A DNA stretch of 23,044 nt from DYEC01 sp034434695. Its GTDB lineage: Bacteria > Chloroflexota > Anaerolineae > Anaerolineales > Anaerolineaceae. Where the stretch lies: NCBI GenBank assembly GCA_034434695.1, contig DAOTYY010000117.1, positions 1 through 23,044 of the forward strand. The letters are read 5' to 3'. This document shows positions 1 through 7,571 of this stretch, piece by piece; position 1 is the first letter of the stretch, and each line of letters starts with the position of its first letter. The notes under the pieces are model-generated. The model was not told where the DNA came from. It did not search any database and worked only from the letters and a program-made list of their open reading frames with translations. A program made the position numbers and the translations under genes.

Positions 1-101
1 ACTTCACCATCCAACAGGGAGGACAGCCCGGTCGCGGTGGTTTGCCCAAAGGCGCTTATCAGATAGTCGCTGTACAAGTCCAGGAGTTTGCCGTTTTTCA
101 T
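1..101 (-). CDS. Transposase, IS701/IS4-like DDE family (5' end only)
   Basis: The first 33 codons of a protein begin at an ATG (minus strand, 99-101) and run off the left edge. The translation starts MKNGKLLDLYSDYLISAFGQ and continues TTATGLSSLLDGEV, which I recognise as the typical N-terminus of IS701/IS4-type DDE transposases (an 'LLDLYSDYL...TTATGLS.LLDGEVSHD' pattern). The catalytic DDE residues lie outside the window. There is no good Shine-Dalgarno before the ATG, as is common for insertion sequence genes. The element's end should lie in about 102-170, because the terminator of the neighbouring gene starts at 172; I cannot define the terminal inverted repeat without the other end. Family assignment rests on pattern memory only. 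Confidence 0.75.
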   Translation of the reverse strand, partial: MKNGKLLDLYSDYLISAFGQTTATGLSSLLDGE

Positions 102-171
102 ACACCAAGTTTACTCAAATCTGCGTAAGGTGAGTCAGTAATTTTAGAAGTGCGGTTAGAATTGAGCAGAC

Positions 172-202
172 AAAAAAGCGCCGGTTGCTCCGGCGCTTTT
201 TT
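172..202 (-). terminator. Rho-independent terminator of the nicotinamidase gene
   Basis: A perfect 13-bp hairpin, AAAAAAGCGCCGG (172-184) against CCGGCGCTTTTTT (190-202) with loop TTGCT, is flanked by A6 and T6. It can therefore stop transcription from either side. The stop codon of the minus-strand gene (201-203) overlaps the edge of the stem. It also isolates the transposase at the left edge from read-through. Confidence 0.9.
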
Positions 203-914
203 AAGCCCGAATACTCTTGACAATCTCGACACCATTGAGTGCCATGTGATAGAGAAAGATGGCATGAAGCAGGTCGGCAGGGTGCGGAAAGCCCCCCTGA
301 TTCTGAGCGGTTTCCGGCGGACGGTCATAGGTGGCAACGCAATCGGCGGGGATAATGACGCGGCGTTGTGTTTGGGTGGTATTTGCGTCAACGCGCAGGA
401 AAATTGCCAGTTGATAAACACAAATGTCGGTACAGTTTCCTGCCACCAGGAAAGTGTCTAACTGTGGACGCTGTGCCAGCCATTCCCGCAGACCGGTATT
501 AACGTCAGATGAGGTTGAGTTCTTAAGAAGGATGGTAATTTGATCGAAAAATGGTAAAGCCTTGAACTCATCTATGGTTTCGGCTTCGGGTGTACCCTTA
601 ACACAATGCGGCGGGTAGGCGTTAAATTCAGTAGCCTGTGCGTCGTGGGCGTCCTGCGAAAATAGAACATGACGAATACCATGTGCCCATCCAGCAGTAA
701 GCAGTTGCACGATAGATGGTACGATAGCGTGAATTCGTGGACTGGCTAATGGACCTACAGTGCAGAAACCCTTAATCATATCCACAGAAGTAATGGCGGC
801 TTTTTCGGGTTGGGGAACAGCTTCTTGAAAGCTGAGGATGGGCAATTCGGATAACCAATTTTCCAGGTAATTTAGAAAAGCCTGATTGTCGGGGGAATTG
901 AGATGAGTGTTCAC
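201..914 (-). CDS. pncA: Nicotinamidase-type cysteine hydrolase (isochorismatase superfamily)
   Basis: A 237-aa hydrolase of the isochorismatase/nicotinamidase superfamily. It likely deamidates nicotinamide to nicotinate in cytoplasmic NAD salvage. The catalytic triad is visible as Asp45 (ITSVDMIKGF), Lys131 (ILLKNSTSSD) and Cys165 (CTDICVYQ). The metal site matches nicotinamidases: Asp88 and His90 (SQDAHD) and His103 in YPPHCVKGT, close to the 'WPPHCV.GT' signature that separates nicotinamidases from other members. The start is a GTG, chosen because AGGAG lies 8 nt upstream. The promoter has a palindrome almost identical to that of the nicotinate phosphoribosyltransferase gene at 17568-18911, whose enzyme uses the product; this strongly supports the NAD-salvage role. 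It is divergent from proB and ends in a strong terminator. Another amidase of the superfamily remains possible. Confidence 0.85.
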   Translation of the reverse strand: MNTHLNSPDNQAFLNYLENWLSELPILSFQEAVPQPEKAAITSVDMIKGFCTVGPLASPRIHAIVPSIVQLLTAGWAHGIRHVLFSQDAHDAQATEFNAYPPHCVKGTPEAETIDEFKALPFFDQITILLKNSTSSDVNTGLREWLAQRPQLDTFLVAGNCTDICVYQLAIFLRVDANTTQTQRRVIIPADCVATYDRPPETAQNQGGFPHPADLLHAIFLYHMALNGVEIVKSIRA

Positions 915-979
915 TTCTTTTACTCCTATTTGTCTTTGCCAGTGTGTACAACGAATGCCTAGAAAAAACTTAACTTAAA

Positions 980-1026
980 TAGTGTTTGTATTACACTAAT
1001 TATACACTTAATGATCGTAATGTCAA
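980..1026 (-). promoter_or_regulatory. Nicotinamidase promoter with palindromic operator
   Basis: Read on the minus strand, there is a consensus -35 TTGACA (1021-1026), a 16-nt spacer, a consensus -10 TATAAT (999-1004), and immediately after it the palindrome TAGTGTAATACAAACACTA (980-998; arms TAGTGT and ACACTA, 7-nt centre). The predicted transcription start (about 992) falls inside the palindrome, the classic position for a repressor operator. The arrangement is copied at the pncB promoter (18934-18979). The regulator is not identified. Known NAD-salvage regulators such as NrtR or NiaR are candidates by pathway only. Confidence 0.85.
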
Positions 1027-1078
1027 TATGGCTGCTCAGAAAAACTCAAATTTTTGTTCTTTCTTATTGCCTTTTGTT

Positions 1079-1087
1079 TGGTATGAT
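1079..1087 (+). promoter_or_regulatory. Probable extended -10 promoter of proBA
   Basis: TGGTATGAT fits an extended -10 element (TGN followed by TATGAT). No good -35 lies at the right distance. Transcription would start near 1094, giving a leader of about 25 nt before the GTG at 1119. The same nonamer occurs in the hrcA promoter (11786-11794). Confidence 0.4.
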
Positions 1088-1118
1088 TAAACGAACTCAA
1101 AAAGCTGGAGTGTGTTTT

Positions 1119-2225
1119 GTGGCTGGGCAGCGAATTGTCGTTAAACTTGGAACATCCACACTGACCGGAGGAACAAAACGTCTGTTTACGCCGCGCCTTG
1201 TTGACCTTGTCCGACAGGTGGCAGCCCTGCACAGTCAGGGGAATCAGGTAGTGGTGGTTTCTTCCGGTGCGATTGCGGCGGGGCGGGAGGCATTGGGTTA
1301 TCCGTCTTTGCCCAGTTTTATCCCGGCTAAACAAATGCTGGCGGCGGTAGGGCAGCCTCGTCTGATGGCGATTTATGAACAGTTTTTTGCGATCTATCAT
1401 GAAAAGGTGGCGCAGGTACTCTTAACCAGAACCGATCTTACCGACAGACGGCGTTTTTTAAATGCGCGAAACACCTTTGATGCCCTGCTGGCGCATAAGA
1501 TTATCCCGATTGTTAACGAAAATGACACCGTGGCAACAGAGGAAATTCGCTTTGGGGATAATGATAATCTTTCCGCGCAGGTTGCCAATTTAATTGAGGC
1601 AGACTTGCTGGTGCTGTTGACTGATCAAGAAGGGTTGTTCACAGATGACCCGCGGCAGAATCCGCAAGCGCGTCTGATTCGGCGCGTAGAGGTCGGGGCA
1701 ATTCCGGATGAAATCTGGCGGGCGGCAGGCGGTACTCATAATGGTCTGGGTACAGGCGGAATGGTGACTAAGTTACAAGCGGCGGATCTGGCGCGGCACG
1801 GTGGTACGACGGTGTACATTGCTAAAGGCGATGAGATGGATGTTCTGCTGCGCATCACGCGCGGGGAAACCATTGGAACTCAATTTCTTCCAGTCACAAA
1901 CAAACTGGAAGGGCGCAAACGTTATATTCTTGCAGGCGGCAATGCGGAAGATGAGATCGTTGTAGATGCTGGCGCCTGCCGGGCGCTGGGACGGGGAGGC
2001 AGTCTCTTGCCGCCGGGCATTGTTGATGTGAAGGGAAATTTTGACCGCGGTGATACGGTGCGTGTGGTAAACACTGTTGGCAAGGTGATTGCTTTAGGTC
2101 TGGTCAATTATTCGGCGCAGGATGTGAGGGCTTTTCGAGGACGGCAGTCTTCTGAGATAGAAGGAATTCTTGGATATACCTTTGGCGATGAGGTAATTCA
2201 CCGCAATAATCTGGTTATGCTTTAG
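1119..2225 (+). CDS. proB: Glutamate 5-kinase
   Basis: Phosphorylates L-glutamate to gamma-glutamyl phosphate, the first step of proline synthesis. The protein has an N-terminal amino-acid-kinase domain (residues about 4-260; phosphate-binding KLGTST at 9-13, VVSSGAIAAG, the IPIVNENDTV and GDNDNLSA substrate-binding segments) and a C-terminal PUA domain (from about residue 275, GRKRYILAGG... to the end). I start it at GTG 1119, which gives 368 aa, the usual family length, with GGAG 8 nt upstream. The reading frame is open back to 1011, but the extra residues are unlike ProB, run across the nicotinamidase promoter, and the ATG at 1083 sits inside a likely -10 box. It is followed 9 nt later by proA, so the two form an operon. 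Confidence 0.95.
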   Translation: MAGQRIVVKLGTSTLTGGTKRLFTPRLVDLVRQVAALHSQGNQVVVVSSGAIAAGREALGYPSLPSFIPAKQMLAAVGQPRLMAIYEQFFAIYHEKVAQVLLTRTDLTDRRRFLNARNTFDALLAHKIIPIVNENDTVATEEIRFGDNDNLSAQVANLIEADLLVLLTDQEGLFTDDPRQNPQARLIRRVEVGAIPDEIWRAAGGTHNGLGTGGMVTKLQAADLARHGGTTVYIAKGDEMDVLLRITRGETIGTQFLPVTNKLEGRKRYILAGGNAEDEIVVDAGACRALGRGGSLLPPGIVDVKGNFDRGDTVRVVNTVGKVIALGLVNYSAQDVRAFRGRQSSEIEGILGYTFGDEVIHRNNLVML

Positions 2226-2234
2226 AGGTGAGCA

Positions 2235-3494
2235 ATGGATATTGAACAAATAGGACGACAAGCAAAACGTGCAGCGCGTCAGCTAGCACAAATAAACGCT
2301 GAGCGGCGTAAGGCTGCTCTGCGCATGATCGCCAATCGCTTGTGGGCATGGCGGGAGAGTATTCTGGCTGCCAATCAGCAGGATGTAGAGAAAGCGCATG
2401 TGGCGGGGCTTTCAGAGGCAATGATTGATCGTTTGCTGCTTAGTGAAAGCCGTCTTTCGAGCGTTATTGCTGATTTACGACAGGTGGCAGAGTTGGCTGA
2501 TCCGGTTGGTGAGGTCTTTGAAGAGCGGCAATTGCCAAATGGTTTGCGCTTGCGCAAACAACGCGTTCCACTGGGCGTCCTTGCAGTGATCTATGAGGCA
2601 CGTCCCAATGTGACCGTAGATGTCACTGGTTTGGCATTGAAGTCTGGCAATTGTGTGATCTTGCGCGGAGGAAGTGAGACCATTGAGACTAACCGTCAGC
2701 TTGTGATGGCGATCCGTCAGGGTTTGGAAGAGAGCGGATTACCGATAGAGGCGGTACAGTTTATTGATGATCCGGATCGTCAACTGGTTTATGAGTTATT
2801 GCAACTGGACGAGTATGTGGACATGGTCATTCCGCGTGGCGGAGCGGGCTTACACGAGTTCTGCCGGCAAAACAGCCGCATCCCGGTTATCACTGGCGGT
2901 ATTGGGATTTGCCATTTATTTGTGGATGAAAGCGCCAATCTTTCTGAGGCGCTGAAAGTGATTCAAAATGCGAAAGTACAACGCCCGACAGTCTGCAATG
3001 CGCTGGACACCGTTCTGGTGCATTGTTCACTTGCTGAGCAGTTTCTTCCTGATCTCGTCGAATTGCTGAAGAATGATGGTGTCTGGTTTAAGGCAGATCA
3101 TGCGGCTTATGAAATTCTGAAGGAACGATTTGGTGATGTGGTGGAACCGGCTGGGGAACGGGATTTTGACACCGAATGGCTCTCTTTAGTCTTGGGCATT
3201 CGGGTTGTGAATGGTCTCGAAGAAGCCATCGAACATATTGCTGTTCATTCTACGGGTCATTCGGACGGTATTCTCACCGAAAACCGGGACCATGCAGAAC
3301 GATTTATTGCGGCGGTGGACTCGGCGGCGGTGTATGTCAATGCCAGCACACGTTTTACCGATGGTGGTCAATTTGGTCTGGGAGCTGAAGTTGCGATTTC
3401 AACTCAACGGTTACATGCTCGCGGACCTATGGGTTTGCAAGAACTGACCACATATAAATGGGTTGTGGAAGGCGACTATCACGTGCGTGGGTAG
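2235..3494 (+). CDS. proA: Gamma-glutamyl phosphate reductase
   Basis: An NADPH-dependent reductase (419 aa) that converts gamma-glutamyl phosphate to glutamate-5-semialdehyde, the second step of proline synthesis. It belongs to the aldehyde dehydrogenase superfamily. The catalytic cysteine is Cys254 in QRPTVCNALD. Other ProA hallmarks are LGVLAVIYEARPNVTVD, LKSGNCVILRGGSE, the IPRGGAGLH segment and the C-terminal GLGAEVAISTQRLHARGPMGL. The start ATG has GAGGTGAG just upstream. It lies directly behind proB. ProB and ProA act together to channel the labile phosphate intermediate. No terminator is visible at its end; the promoter of the pheST leader begins 9 nt after the stop. Confidence 0.97.
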   Translation: MDIEQIGRQAKRAARQLAQINAERRKAALRMIANRLWAWRESILAANQQDVEKAHVAGLSEAMIDRLLLSESRLSSVIADLRQVAELADPVGEVFEERQLPNGLRLRKQRVPLGVLAVIYEARPNVTVDVTGLALKSGNCVILRGGSETIETNRQLVMAIRQGLEESGLPIEAVQFIDDPDRQLVYELLQLDEYVDMVIPRGGAGLHEFCRQNSRIPVITGGIGICHLFVDESANLSEALKVIQNAKVQRPTVCNALDTVLVHCSLAEQFLPDLVELLKNDGVWFKADHAAYEILKERFGDVVEPAGERDFDTEWLSLVLGIRVVNGLEEAIEHIAVHSTGHSDGILTENRDHAERFIAAVDSAAVYVNASTRFTDGGQFGLGAEVAISTQRLHARGPMGLQELTTYKWVVEGDYHVRG

Positions 3495-3502
3495 CGTCTC
3501 CC

Positions 3503-3530
3503 TTGACAGTTTGGCGCGTTTGAAGATAAT
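3503..3530 (+). promoter_or_regulatory. Promoter of the pheST T-box leader
   Basis: TTGACA (3503-3508), a 16-nt spacer and GATAAT (3525-3530) form a near-consensus sigma-70 promoter just behind proA. Transcription would begin around 3537, shortly before the first T-box elements. Confidence 0.75.
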
Positions 3531-3551
3531 TACCACAAAATCAAACTCAAA

Positions 3552-3830
3552 AGGCAATGACGGAGGAAAGTAGGCTGGCGGAAGCCGACAGGGAAGCGGA
3601 GGCTAAGACTGAGACCTCTGCACGAGGGAAGCCAGTTGAAGTTCCCTTCCGAGCCGCCCGGGGGAACGCTCGATTGTAGAGCCAGTAGTTCGGGACGCTG
3701 AGTGCCGCGTTATCGTGCGCCGCCAATCGCTGTTCCATACAGTCGTTGGGTCGAGTGGACTGCATTTGCAGCCAACAAGGGTGGTACCGCGGATTTCCCC
3801 CGTCCCTTGATGGGACGGGGACTGTTTTTG
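3552..3830 (+). promoter_or_regulatory. T-box riboswitch for tRNA-Phe controlling pheST
   Basis: This transcript leader senses uncharged tRNA-Phe and permits read-through into pheST. Stem I can be folded by hand. The basal helix is GGAGG (3562-3566) with CTTCC (3646-3650). The specifier loop has AGTA on the 5' side and GAAG then TTC, the Phe codon, at 3642-3644 on the 3' side. The upper helix is GGCTGGC (3573-3579) with GCCAGTT (3631-3637), and the distal helix is GCGGAGG (3596-3602) with CCTCTGC (3615-3621). The T-box core AAGGGTGGTACCGCG is at 3777-3791. Its TGGT bulge fits a tRNA ending in ACCA, as expected for tRNA-Phe. The antiterminator (AAGGG with CCCTT 3804-3808) excludes the terminator. 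The codon is followed by C rather than the more usual purine. Confidence 0.95.
3798..3829 (+). terminator. T-box regulated terminator
   Basis: A perfect 9-bp stem, CCCCGTCCC (3798-3806) with GGGACGGGG (3812-3820) and loop TTGAT, is followed by ACTGTTTTT. The 5' arm is shared with the antiterminator, so binding of uncharged tRNA-Phe should prevent this hairpin. Confidence 0.93.
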
Positions 3831-3912
3831 AGACGAAGGTGTTGATTGGAATCAGTCTGATGGTCACACCTTTGATCATTAGAAACTTTAAGTTATGGTT
3901 GTGGAGGTTGAT

Positions 3913-4956
3913 ATGCCAGAAGGGCAAGCGATCATCGAGCAACTGGAGCAAATGGAGCAAAGTGCACTGAAGGCGTTGGAAAGGGTGCAGGATGAAGCGG
4001 CTTTGCAGGAATGGCGCGTGGCGTATCTAGGTCGCCATGCCCCTGTGATGCAGGTCTTCAGTCGTCTGAGCGAAGCCCCAAAAGAGGAACGCCCGCGCAT
4101 CGGTCAACGCGCCAATCAGGTCAAACAGACATTAGAAGCGGCGCTGCAGACGCGCTCTGAGCAGATCAAACGTCAGGCTTTGGAACGGTCGTTGAGCAGT
4201 GAGCGGCTGGATGTAACCCTGCCGGGTCGCCAGCCGGTGAGAGGTCGCCTGCATCCGACTACACAAACGTTGCGCAGAATCTACAGCATTTTTGCCGAGA
4301 TGGGGTTTCAGATTTACCGCTCACGTGATGTTGAGACGGATGAATATAACTTTGAGTTGCTCAATATCCCGGTGTATCATCCGGCGCGCGATATGTGGGA
4401 TACTTTCCATACCACTCGCCCTGGTGTCATTTTGCGCACCCACACCTCGCCGGGACAGATTCACGCTATGCGCGAATTTGCGCCTGAACCGGTGCGGGTC
4501 ATCTTGCCGGGGATGTGTTACCGCTACGAGCAGATCAGCGCACGTTCCGAAATCCAGTTCAATCAGGTTGAGGTACTGGCGGTAGGACGGAAGATCACCT
4601 TTAGCGATATGAAAGGGACTCTCAATGATTTTGCGCGGCGCATGTTTGGCGCTCAAGCTCGTACGCGTTTGCGCCCTTCTTACTTTCCTTTCACTGAGCC
4701 AAGCGCTGAGATGGATGTAGAATGTTTTGTTTGCGGCGGCAAAGGGTGTCAGATTTGTAAGGGTTCCGGATGGCTGGAAATTATGGGTTGTGGCATGGTT
4801 CACCCAGTCGTCCTGCAGAACGGCGGTTATGACCCGCGCCAGTACAGCGGTTTTGCGGCGGGCATGGGTCCAGAGCGGATTACCCTGCTGCTCCACCGTA
4901 TTGAAGATATCCGGCATTTCTGGGCAAATGATGTGCGTTTCTTAACACAGTTCTAG
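3913..4956 (+). CDS. pheS: Phenylalanyl-tRNA synthetase alpha subunit
   Basis: Catalytic subunit of the alpha2-beta2 class II synthetase that charges tRNA-Phe. Start ATG 3913 has GGAGG 5 nt upstream and gives 347 aa; an in-frame ATG at 3895 lacks a ribosome site. Residues 1-90 form the N-terminal coiled-coil arm, and the catalytic core follows. It contains LRTHTSPGQIHAM, the class II motif around CYRYEQISARSEIQFNQVE, and the motif 3 region GFAAGMGPERITLLLHRIEDIR. Four cysteines in CxxC-x4-CxxC order (Cys271, 274, 279, 282) precede GWLEIMGCGMVHP and look like a small zinc-binding insert seen in part of the PheS family. It is controlled by the T-box upstream and followed by pheT after 35 nt. 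Confidence 0.96.
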   Translation: MPEGQAIIEQLEQMEQSALKALERVQDEAALQEWRVAYLGRHAPVMQVFSRLSEAPKEERPRIGQRANQVKQTLEAALQTRSEQIKRQALERSLSSERLDVTLPGRQPVRGRLHPTTQTLRRIYSIFAEMGFQIYRSRDVETDEYNFELLNIPVYHPARDMWDTFHTTRPGVILRTHTSPGQIHAMREFAPEPVRVILPGMCYRYEQISARSEIQFNQVEVLAVGRKITFSDMKGTLNDFARRMFGAQARTRLRPSYFPFTEPSAEMDVECFVCGGKGCQICKGSGWLEIMGCGMVHPVVLQNGGYDPRQYSGFAAGMGPERITLLLHRIEDIRHFWANDVRFLTQF

Positions 4957-4991
4957 AGCCAGTTGAAAAACTTGATTAAGGAGATGATGTC

Positions 4992-7514
4992 ATGAAAGTT
5001 CCTCTATCCTGGCTGAAAGATTATGTAGATATTGACATGCCTTTGCATGAAGTTGCTCGTGCCCTGACGATGCTTGGGCTTGAAGTGGACGAAGTACGTC
5101 TGGTAGGACTGCCAATGCCCGTGCAGGAACGGCACGAATTCCGCTTCACCGGGTTGTGCTGGGAAGCCGATAAGATTGTAGTAGCACAGATCAATGAGGT
5201 GATGCCGCACCCGAACGCCGACCGCCTGGTGCTTTGCCGTCTCTTCGATGGTGATCAGGAACTGATTATTCTGACGGGTGCGCCCAATCTGTATCCCTAT
5301 AAGGGACAAGGAGCGCTGGAAAAACCTTTGAAAGTAGCTTATGCCCGCGAGGGAGCAAAGATTTACGATGGTCATCAGCCTGGGCAAGTGCTGACCACCT
5401 TGAAACGCACCAAAATTCGCGGCTTTGAATCCTTTTCAATGGTATGTTCGGAGAAAGAACTGGGCATTTCAGATGAACATGAGGGTGTCATCATTCTGGA
5501 CGACGACGCACCTACCGGGATGCCGTTGGTGGATTATATGGGGGATGCGGTGTTTGATATCAGCATTCTGCCCAACATGATTCGAAACGCCTGTATGGTC
5601 GGTGTGGCGCGCGAACTGGCGGCGTTGACTGGTAAGCCGTTGCGAAAGCCGAAACGCACCCTGCCGATGGATGGACCGTCTATTGAAGGTCAGGTGGCAA
5701 TCCAGATAACGGATCCTGATCTGAATCCGCGTTTTGTGGTCGGGTTGTTACGCGGCGCAGAGCCGCGCCCAAGTCCTTACTGGGTACAGCGTCGCCTGCG
5801 GTTAGCAGGGATGCGCCCGATTAACAGCATTGTGGATGCAACGAACTACGTCATGTTGGAATTAGGTGAACCGCTCCATGCATTTGACTATGATGTGCTG
5901 GTCAAACGCGCTGGCGGTAAAGCTCCTACCATCATCACGCGTGCCGCTCAGCAGGGTGAAATACTTACCACACTGGATGGCGTCGAGCGCAGACTGGATG
6001 ACTTCACTATTCTGGTTTGTGACACTGCAGGGGCGCTTTCTTTGGCAGGTGTAATGGGCGGCTTGGAAAGTGAGGTGACCGAACAGACCCGCAATGTCCT
6101 TTTGGAAGGCGCTACCTGGAATTTTATCAATACAAGGCGAACGGTTGCTGCACAAAAATTACCATCCGAAGCGGCTTATCGCTTTGCACGCGGTATTCAC
6201 CCGGCACTGGCGCTGGAAGGCGTGGAGATCGGTTTGGACCGCATGGCAGCCTGGAGCGGTGGACAGATTGCAGCGGGATTTGTGGATGCTTATCCCAAGC
6301 CGGTTGTTGATCCGGTGGTTACGCTTTCAGAAGCTGATGTTCAGCGCCATTTGGGAATCACATTGAACGCCGAACAGATCGCTGATCTCTTGAGGCGGCT
6401 GGAGTTTGAATGCACTATCAATGGCAGTATGGTTACTGCCAAAACGCCGCCGCATCGTCTGGACATCGGCAGTCATGTAGTTGGACAAGCAGACCTGATC
6501 GAAGAAATTGCCCGTCTCTATGGTTATGATGTGATCCCGGAAACGCGTCTGTCAGATAGTTTACCGCCACAACGCGGCAATCCGTTGCTGGATCGTGAAG
6601 AGAAGCTGCGCGATACGCTGGTCAATTTGGGGTTACAGGAGGTAGTTACCTATCGTCTAACTGCACCGGAACAAGAAGCGCGCTTACTGGAAGCATCGGA
6701 TGCGCCGTATGTTGAGCTAGCGAACCCGATTGCTCCGGAGCGGCGGGTATTGCGGCGAAGTTTGCTGGCTTCCGTTTTGGAAGTGGCAGAGCGTAACAGT
6801 CGCTTGAGCAGTCGGCTGGCATTGTTTGAGATTGGACCAGTGTTTTTACCGGCAGCGGATGAGGCTTTGCCTGTGGAACAGGCTCGCTTGGCAATCGTAA
6901 TGAGTGGAGAACGCAGCCCGGCGGCGTGGGATCGTCCCGCAGGAGGGCATTACGATTTTTATGACCTCAAGGGTATCCTGGAAGCGTTGTTTGATACCCT
7001 GCACATTAAACAGATTGAATACTCACCGATGGCGCATTCACATTACCACCCGGGAAAATGTGCTTGCATTTGTGCAGGAGAGAGCACGCTGGGGGTATTT
7101 GGAGAGTTGCACCCGCTGGTCAAAGAGCGTTATGAGTTTGGTTCAGCGCCAGTGCTGGCGGCGGAGCTTGATCTGAGTTCTCTGCTCGGTCTCATGCCGG
7201 AGCGGTACGAAACCCGCGCAGTGCCGGTCTTTCCGCCAGTTTTCGAAGATATTGCGGTTATTGTAGATGAAGATGTGCCAGCTGAGCGGGTTCGAGAAGT
7301 GATTCAGCAGGCGGGAGGTAAACTTTTGACGGAGATTCACCTGTTTGATATTTTCCGCGGTGTGCAAATTGGCGCTGGTAAAAAGAGTATGGCATACAGC
7401 CTTACTTATCAAGCACCTGACCGGACAATGACCGACCAAGAAGCGGCACAGGTGCGTCAGCGCATCATTCGAAGATTGGAGCAGGAGTTGGGCGCAAAGA
7501 TTAGAAGCCAGTAA
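4992..7514 (+). CDS. pheT: Phenylalanyl-tRNA synthetase beta subunit
   Basis: Beta subunit of 840 aa, slightly longer than the usual roughly 800. It starts with the standard MKVPLSWLKDYVDIDMPL and has AAGGAG upstream. Domains in order are: the N-terminal B1 segment; an EMAP-like tRNA-binding fold (about residues 55-170, with IVVAQINEVMPHPNADRLVLCR); the B3/B4 editing domain (about 210-400, with RPINSIVDATNYVMLELGEPLHAFD); the B5 domain (about 430-510); the catalytic-like core (about 520-730, with LIEEIARLYGYDVIPET); and the C-terminal ferredoxin-fold anticodon-binding domain (about 745-838, FPPVFEDIAVIVDEDVPAER). It forms the enzyme with PheS and removes Tyr mischarged on tRNA-Phe. It is the last gene of the T-box operon and is followed by a terminator. 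Confidence 0.96.
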   Translation: MKVPLSWLKDYVDIDMPLHEVARALTMLGLEVDEVRLVGLPMPVQERHEFRFTGLCWEADKIVVAQINEVMPHPNADRLVLCRLFDGDQELIILTGAPNLYPYKGQGALEKPLKVAYAREGAKIYDGHQPGQVLTTLKRTKIRGFESFSMVCSEKELGISDEHEGVIILDDDAPTGMPLVDYMGDAVFDISILPNMIRNACMVGVARELAALTGKPLRKPKRTLPMDGPSIEGQVAIQITDPDLNPRFVVGLLRGAEPRPSPYWVQRRLRLAGMRPINSIVDATNYVMLELGEPLHAFDYDVLVKRAGGKAPTIITRAAQQGEILTTLDGVERRLDDFTILVCDTAGALSLAGVMGGLESEVTEQTRNVLLEGATWNFINTRRTVAAQKLPSEAAYRFARGIHPALALEGVEIGLDRMAAWSGGQIAAGFVDAYPKPVVDPVVTLSEADVQRHLGITLNAEQIADLLRRLEFECTINGSMVTAKTPPHRLDIGSHVVGQADLIEEIARLYGYDVIPETRLSDSLPPQRGNPLLDREEKLRDTLVNLGLQEVVTYRLTAPEQEARLLEASDAPYVELANPIAPERRVLRRSLLASVLEVAERNSRLSSRLALFEIGPVFLPAADEALPVEQARLAIVMSGERSPAAWDRPAGGHYDFYDLKGILEALFDTLHIKQIEYSPMAHSHYHPGKCACICAGESTLGVFGELHPLVKERYEFGSAPVLAAELDLSSLLGLMPERYETRAVPVFPPVFEDIAVIVDEDVPAERVREVIQQAGGKLLTEIHLFDIFRGVQIGAGKKSMAYSLTYQAPDRTMTDQEAAQVRQRIIRRLEQELGAKIRSQ

Positions 7515-7531
7515 GAAAGCGATTCAATCCG

Positions 7532-7569
7532 ACCGGACGGGTACAAAAAAAATGCCCGTCCGGTTTTTT
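7532..7569 (+). terminator. Terminator of pheST
   Basis: ACCGGACGGG (7532-7541) pairs perfectly with CCCGTCCGGT (7555-7564) and is followed by T6 (7564-7569). The loop is 13 nt and A-rich. It lies 17 nt after pheT. On the minus strand there is no T-run after the stem, so it should act mainly on the plus strand although a convergent gene ends at 7572. Confidence 0.88.
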
Positions 7570-7571
7570 AT

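Noticed and set aside
98..421. Open frame of 107 codons on the minus strand near the left edge
   Set aside because: It lies over the end of the nicotinamidase gene in another frame, crosses the terminator hairpin and has no recognisable sequence.
3547..3960. Minus-strand open frame of 137 codons over the pheST leader
   Set aside because: The region is fully explained by the T-box RNA, whose stems and core motif are clear; the frame has no ribosome site or recognisable protein.
4321..4917. 198-codon open frame antisense to pheS
   Set aside because: It overlaps highly conserved pheS motifs and has no ribosome site or recognisable domain.
7532..7569. Bidirectional terminator also ending the membrane glycosyltransferase gene
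   Set aside because: On the minus strand the T-rich segment is in the loop and no T-run follows the stem, so it should work mainly on the plus strand.
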